Assembly: GCF_023716865.1 (NCBI RefSeq)
Contig: NZ_CP092417.1
Coordinates: forward strand, 3,326,001 to 3,390,000
DNA length: 64,000 bases
Reading direction: 5' to 3'
DNA from: Endozoicomonas sp. SCSIO W0465
GTDB lineage: Bacteria; Pseudomonadota; Gammaproteobacteria; Pseudomonadales; Endozoicomonadaceae
Positions within the stretch are counted from its first letter, which is position 1, and each line of letters starts with the position of its first letter. This document shows, piece by piece, positions 61,916 through 64,000 of this stretch. The position numbers and the translations under genes were made by a program. Below the pieces are notes generated by a model that saw only the letters and a program-made list of their open reading frames with translations, was not told the DNA's origin and ran no database searches.

Positions 61916-62918
61916 ATGAGTGAGATATCAGGATCCGGAGATATACAGTCCTGGCGGCAGGAGTCTGAAACGGCAGAGCTTGTGGCCGGGCAGCCTATAG
62001 AAGGGGCAGTTGACAAGGTAGCTTCCGGTTATGATCAGACGAACTCTGTCTCTCAAAGTCAGACTGAAAAGGCTGACTATTTTCTTGCCCCACGGGTGAT
62101 ACCCGTTCCAACACTTCAAGCGGCTCTTCAAGGTGTTATGGTGGCATCATCTGAAGATATCAAGGGGCTTCTGTCAAAAGCCCTGGTAAGCAGAGAGTCC
62201 CTGGAGCAAAGGTCTGCAGGTGAAGAAGCTGAGTCTCTGAGTGTTGTTGCTTCTAATGTGTCCCCATCCGTTGCGAATACAGGCTCACTGGCGTTACAAA
62301 GGGTGATTGATGATATTGTTTCTATCAATCGCAATAGTGGAAGGGCATCGGGTAATGGGGCACAGAGCGTTCAGCAGAACAGGTCGGATCTTTATGAAAT
62401 GACAGAGCATGTGCAATTAAAACTTTTGTCCCAGAGTCTGGGCATCGATCTGAATCCATTAATCAGGACTGGTGAGGGGAGGCTTGAGGGCATTCTTGTC
62501 ATCCAGAGGGGGGTTCTGCTCGCTATCGACGCTATGTCCAATGCTGAATTTATGGAGGTATTGAAAGAGCGATTGCGGGAAGAACAGGTCAAAGAGGATC
62601 AGATCAAAGAAGATCAGATCAAATCAGATCAAAGAAGGCCAAAATAAAGAATCGGTGGAAAAACTGATGCAGGCCATTGCGGCACTTAAATCGGGTGAGC
62701 CGAAAGTGGCAGCTGAAGTGCTGCGCTCTGCCAGTCTGATCACGACCGCTATTGAACAGATTGTTGACCGATATACATCCGATGAAACCCCCGGGAGTCT
62801 CAGGCAGCATTTGCATGAACAGCTTATTCTGGTTCTGGACAGCGTTACCCGACAAGGCTCGTACCAGGATATGATGAATAAGCGGGTGGAGTTGCTTCAC
62901 TCTGCAAAAAAAGTCTAA
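61916..62918 (+). pseudogene. Unknown protein, frameshifted in a 15-bp repeat
   Basis: The first frame (61916-62647, 243 residues) starts MSEISGSGDIQSW and ends in a lysine/aspartate-rich KEDQIKEDQIKSDQRRPK. The second frame (62636-62918) continues IKEGQNKESVEKLMQAIAALKSGEPKVAAE to HSAKKV. They join if the third repeat unit regains 5 bases (GAAGA), giving about 336 residues. The protein is hydrophilic and mostly helical, with no signal peptide, membrane helix or family I recognise. The start abuts the IS630 relic, so the native N-terminus may be missing. Phase-variable expression is possible. Confidence 0.7.
62591..62630 (+). repeat. 15-bp tandem repeat with a 5-base deletion
   Basis: AAAGAGGATCAGATC (62591-62605), AAAGAAGATCAGATC (62606-62620) and the shortened AAATCAGATC (62621-62630). 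The full units encode KEDQI; the short unit shifts the reading frame. Confidence 0.92.
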
Positions 62919-63093
62919 TAAGGATTTTTTTTATCAGGCTGGCTCGCCTCAGAGATGTGGAGTACTTTACGCATTTAGCTCCTTTTTTTCCTTGCCAATA
63001 ACAATGAAGCAGTGAAAGAGGCACCAGTCTGTTCTGATGCAATGGGGGGGCTAAGGATGGATTGGTTTTTATAAAAAAACAGGTGGAAGAAAG

Positions 63094-63810
63094 ATGAGTA
63101 CCGGTAGAGTCAGTGCCCTGATATTGGGCATTTCTGTTTTTCTGGGGCTTTCCTGTCTGGGGTATTTGTTGGCGAATGCAGCCATCGATTACAAGCTGTA
63201 TGAGAGAAGCGTTACGGTCAAAGGGCTATCGGAGAGGGAGTATCAGGCAGATGTCGTAATCTGGCCGATTCAATTTTCAGCGGCCGATAATGATTTGAAG
63301 ACACTTTATCGCACGATTGAGAACAATACCGACAGAATCAGGGCGTTTCTGGAGAAGAGTGGCATCGCGGTTGATGAAATCAGTCTGATGTCGCCTGATA
63401 TTACCGATAAATCAGCTAATCAATATGGCAACAGCAGTCGTCCGGAGTTCCGGTATACCGCTCTGCAAACCATCACTGTCTATTCCGGAAATATTGATGC
63501 AGTGCGCTCAGTAATGGGCAAGCTCTCAGACCTTGGGCGAGACGGTATTGTGTTTACCGGTGGTAACTATGGTTCACAGCCAGAGTACCTGTTTACCCGG
63601 TTGAATGACGTGAAGCCGGAAATGATTGAGGAGGCAACTCGCAAAGCCCGGGAAGTGGCCGGAAAATTTGCCTCGGATTCCCGGAGTGAGCTGGGGAAAA
63701 TCAAAAGAGCGTCCCAAGGGCAGTTTTCAATCAGTAACCGTGACCGGAATAACCCGCACATCAAGAAAGTCCGGGTGGTTGCGACCATTGAGTATTATCT
63801 CTCCGACTGA
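63094..63810 (+). CDS. SIMPL-domain (YggE-like) membrane-anchored protein
   Basis: A 238-residue protein with an N-terminal membrane anchor or signal (residues 7-31, ALILGISVFLGLSCLGYLLANAA), then a SIMPL domain: RSVTVKGLSEREYQADVVIWPIQFSA, then LEKSGIAVDEISLMSPDITD, and near the end EATRKAREVAGKFASDSRSELGKIKRASQG. This matches periplasmic YggE-like proteins, linked to oxidative stress defence in E. coli but without a clear biochemical activity. GGAAGAAAG precedes ATG 63094. It is free of insertions and probably monocistronic. Confidence 0.88.
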   Translation: MSTGRVSALILGISVFLGLSCLGYLLANAAIDYKLYERSVTVKGLSEREYQADVVIWPIQFSAADNDLKTLYRTIENNTDRIRAFLEKSGIAVDEISLMSPDITDKSANQYGNSSRPEFRYTALQTITVYSGNIDAVRSVMGKLSDLGRDGIVFTGGNYGSQPEYLFTRLNDVKPEMIEEATRKAREVAGKFASDSRSELGKIKRASQGQFSISNRDRNNPHIKKVRVVATIEYYLSD

Positions 63811-63953
63811 GATGATGACGGCGGGTTATTTGCTAACTTTTAGTCAGTCGTTACCCCTGAGCAAGGAATATGCTATTTTATGCCGCCTATATAAGGCAGT
63901 AAGGGTTCGGCTCACCGTGAAAATCCCGGGGTTTCGAATTCGAAGGAGCAAAT

Positions 63954-64000
63954 GTGACAGGTTCCAATGAGTCCTGCGAAGGACTGGTGTCTATTCGAGA
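63954..64000 (+). CDS. Start of a gene running out of the window
   Basis: GTG 63954 follows AAGGAG by 5 bases and opens a frame VTGSNESCEGLVSIR to the window edge. Only 15 codons are visible, so no function can be suggested. Confidence 0.4.
   Translation, partial: MTGSNESCEGLVSIR

Overview
The window looks like a chromosomal segment of a marine gammaproteobacterium, in the part of the tree that holds Pseudomonas and the Oceanospirillales. The gene order topA, DUF6586 protein, small conserved protein, sulA, lexA, psrA, L,D-transpeptidase, then csiV, mfd and gap is close to the Pseudomonas aeruginosa PA3011-PA3001 region. The very high insertion-sequence load would suit Endozoicomonas or a relative; that genus name is inference, not shown by the sequence.

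Layout. 53-4665: an IS66 element carrying two other ISs. 4666-12708: topA and the SOS/lipid-regulator block (DUF6586, a small gene split by an ISKra4-type element, sulA, lexA, psrA, ldt). 12832-14558: a second, unrelated IS66-family element. 14610-18983: two MscS-type channels (the first frameshifted), then a receiver-PP2C phosphatase, a STAS antagonist and an RsbW-like kinase forming a partner-switching module. 19023-25169: csiV and mfd, divergent from gap. 25556-28456: feoABC iron(II) uptake. 28472-33344: a methyltransferase, a DUF2147 protein, a GlxA-type regulator, fabY and an orphan gene. 33529-36107: two adenine deaminase genes, the second cut off by IS66 copy 2. 37786-38487: mlaA. 38749-45262: five toxin-antitoxin loci, two of them with a broken toxin. 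45327-61912: a dense transposon zone. 61916-64000: a frameshifted unknown gene, a SIMPL-domain protein and the start of another gene.

The most striking feature is the mobile DNA. I resolved element ends and target duplications by reading the junctions: four copies of one 1,608-bp IS66 element; two copies of an IS4-type element; single IS701-like, ISKra4, IS66-like, IS1595, IS3, IS1182, IS21, IS50-like, IS1380 and IS630 elements or relics; a truncated group II intron; and two copies of a 159-160-bp MITE family. At 48111-55771 they form a stack: IS1182 contains IS21, which contains an IS50-like element and an IS66, which itself contains a MITE. Removing the inserts plus one target copy restores an open IS1182 frame (506 codons) and IS1380 frame (467 codons), so the order of events is readable.

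Functionally the chromosomal genes are housekeeping or stress genes: DNA topology and SOS control (topA, lexA, sulA, mfd), fatty-acid sensing and initiation (psrA, fabY), envelope upkeep (ldt, mlaA, mscS, csiV), iron uptake (feo) and central carbon metabolism (gap). I saw no tRNA, rRNA or CRISPR array.
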